Shown here: piece by piece, positions 63,716 through 64,000 of the stretch
How positions within the stretch are numbered: position 1 is the first letter of the stretch
Layout of the letters: each line of letters opens with the position of its first letter
From: Sphingomonas sp. TZW2008
Lineage (GTDB): Bacteria > Pseudomonadota > Alphaproteobacteria > Sphingomonadales > Sphingomonadaceae
Direction of reading: 5' to 3'
NCBI RefSeq assembly: GCF_002117915.1
Contig: NZ_BDJB01000002.1
Span: 29,521-93,520 of the forward strand
Length of the DNA: 64,000 bases
Position numbers and translations under genes: made by a program
Notes under the pieces: generated by a model
Database searches by the model: none
The model's input: the letters and a program-made list of their open reading frames with translations, nothing else
Told to the model about the DNA's origin: nothing

Positions 63716-63886
63716 ATGAAGACTCAGAAGGTGCTCCCTCGGAGCGTTGAAGATATCGGAGAACAACTTGCCCGTGTGTTTCCGGTTGTGAAGCTGACCG
63801 GCTTTGATGATCTTCTGGCCCAGCTCGATGTCTTAGACGACACGCTTCGATCGAAGAAGGTTCCGCTAGACAAGAGCAGTGCCTGA
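63716..63886 (+). CDS. Small hypothetical protein (56 aa)
   Basis: 56 residues from the ATG at 63716 (MKTQKVLPRSVEDIGEQLAR, then VFPVVKLTGFDDLLAQLDVL, then DDTLRSKKVPLDKSSA). The composition is balanced and amphipathic, and better than the opposite-strand frame at 63724-63930. No ribosome-binding site is obvious. It lies 21 bp after the 83-aa membrane protein gene and could be its partner. No family is recognised. Confidence 0.4.
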   Translation: MKTQKVLPRSVEDIGEQLARVFPVVKLTGFDDLLAQLDVLDDTLRSKKVPLDKSSA

Positions 63887-63959
63887 TCGAGATTGTGGTG
63901 CGATTTTTGACGCCTAATACGATGTGACAATCGATGTCCCTAGGCTCAGGACTCGTTGA

Positions 63960-64000
63960 TCACAGCCAGAAGATGACGGTTGCAGCGAGGGCGACGGCGG
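63960..64000 (-). mobile_element. 3' end of a second IS5-type transposase gene (cut by window edge)
   Basis: Reading the minus strand from the window edge gives AVALAATVIFWL and a stop (63960-63962), the exact C-terminus expected of an IS5-family transposase. The 22 bp before it (GTTGATCACAGCCAGAAGA) repeat the sequence at 62596-62614 almost exactly, in the same orientation. The element's terminal region (CCTAGGCTCAGGACTCGTTG) starts near 63938. The gene continues beyond the window and may be intact. Confidence 0.75.

Noticed and set aside
63724..63930. 68-codon minus-strand frame near the right end
   Set aside because: Ser/Arg-rich and unlike protein. The overlapping plus-strand 56-aa frame is more plausible.
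1..64000. CRISPR arrays, prophage genes and integrase-flanked islands
   Set aside because: No regularly spaced repeats, Cas-like motifs, phage structural genes or tRNA-proximal integrase were seen. The only mobile DNA is the IS5-type ends near the right edge.

Overview
The window looks like chromosomal DNA of a sphingomonad (Alphaproteobacteria, Sphingomonadales). It has high-GC coding sequence with strong third-position GC, three TonB-dependent receptors (one cut by the left edge), a complete-looking exosortase A (XrtA/PEP-CTERM) exopolysaccharide locus, a cyo ubiquinol oxidase operon followed by RegB/RegA, and short REP-like palindromes of the kind scattered through sphingomonad genomes. 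No rRNA, CRISPR array, prophage or replication origin is visible. One tRNA gene (Val, CAC) is present. Genus-level assignment is inference from gene content, not from a marker gene.

Layout. 1-2129: a lipoprotein gene and a TonB-dependent receptor, both on the minus strand, separated by an intercistronic hairpin. 2332-5425: tRNA-Val with its terminator, an HU protein and Lon protease. 5463-22609: the XrtA locus. Ten minus-strand genes (export lipoprotein, chain-length protein, tyrosine autokinase, beta-barrel, AAA ATPase, deacetylase, FemAB, glycosyltransferase, XrtA-EpsI, amidotransferase) are packed with overlaps or 1-16 bp gaps, and the PLP decarboxylase and acyl-CoA ligase lie upstream on the same strand. 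Divergent from the ligase are an acyl carrier protein and two alpha/beta hydrolases. 22612-28960: housekeeping and peptide/redox genes (S10 peptidase, TrxB, M17 aminopeptidase, TrhO) with three small uncharacterised proteins between them. 28970-37227: an MHS-type transporter divergent from cyoABCD-SURF1-regB-regA. 37288-42278: a GAF-PAS-GGDEF protein, a Na+/H+ antiporter, a DUF4126 protein, a class I amidotransferase and a spermidine-synthase-like protein. 42732-51141: TonB receptor, VPS10/BNR-repeat protein, TonB receptor. 51265-54807: a short hypothetical gene, then an SDR / AraC regulator / epoxide hydrolase cassette. 54860-62322: an RND efflux operon (125-aa protein, adaptor, HAE1 pump, NodT outer-membrane factor) with a TetR gene, a recognisable promoter and two TetR-type palindromes. 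62404-64000: an AT-richer stretch bracketed by two IS5-type transposase 3' ends, holding only small unrecognised genes.

How the genes work together. The XrtA locus should make, export and modify an exopolysaccharide and sort PEP-CTERM proteins through it. No PEP-CTERM substrate and no initiating EpsB-type sugar transferase is visible here, so both must lie elsewhere. The cyo block pairs a bo3-type oxidase with the redox sensor that probably regulates it: RegB keeps the quinone-site motif and the redox cysteine. The RND block is a self-contained TetR-regulated efflux system. I found no system that is clearly undescribed. The best leads are the ACP/ligase/decarboxylase/hydrolase module of the XrtA locus, the perfect palindrome in front of cyoA, the RND promoter/operator arrangement, and the small ORFs between the IS remnants.
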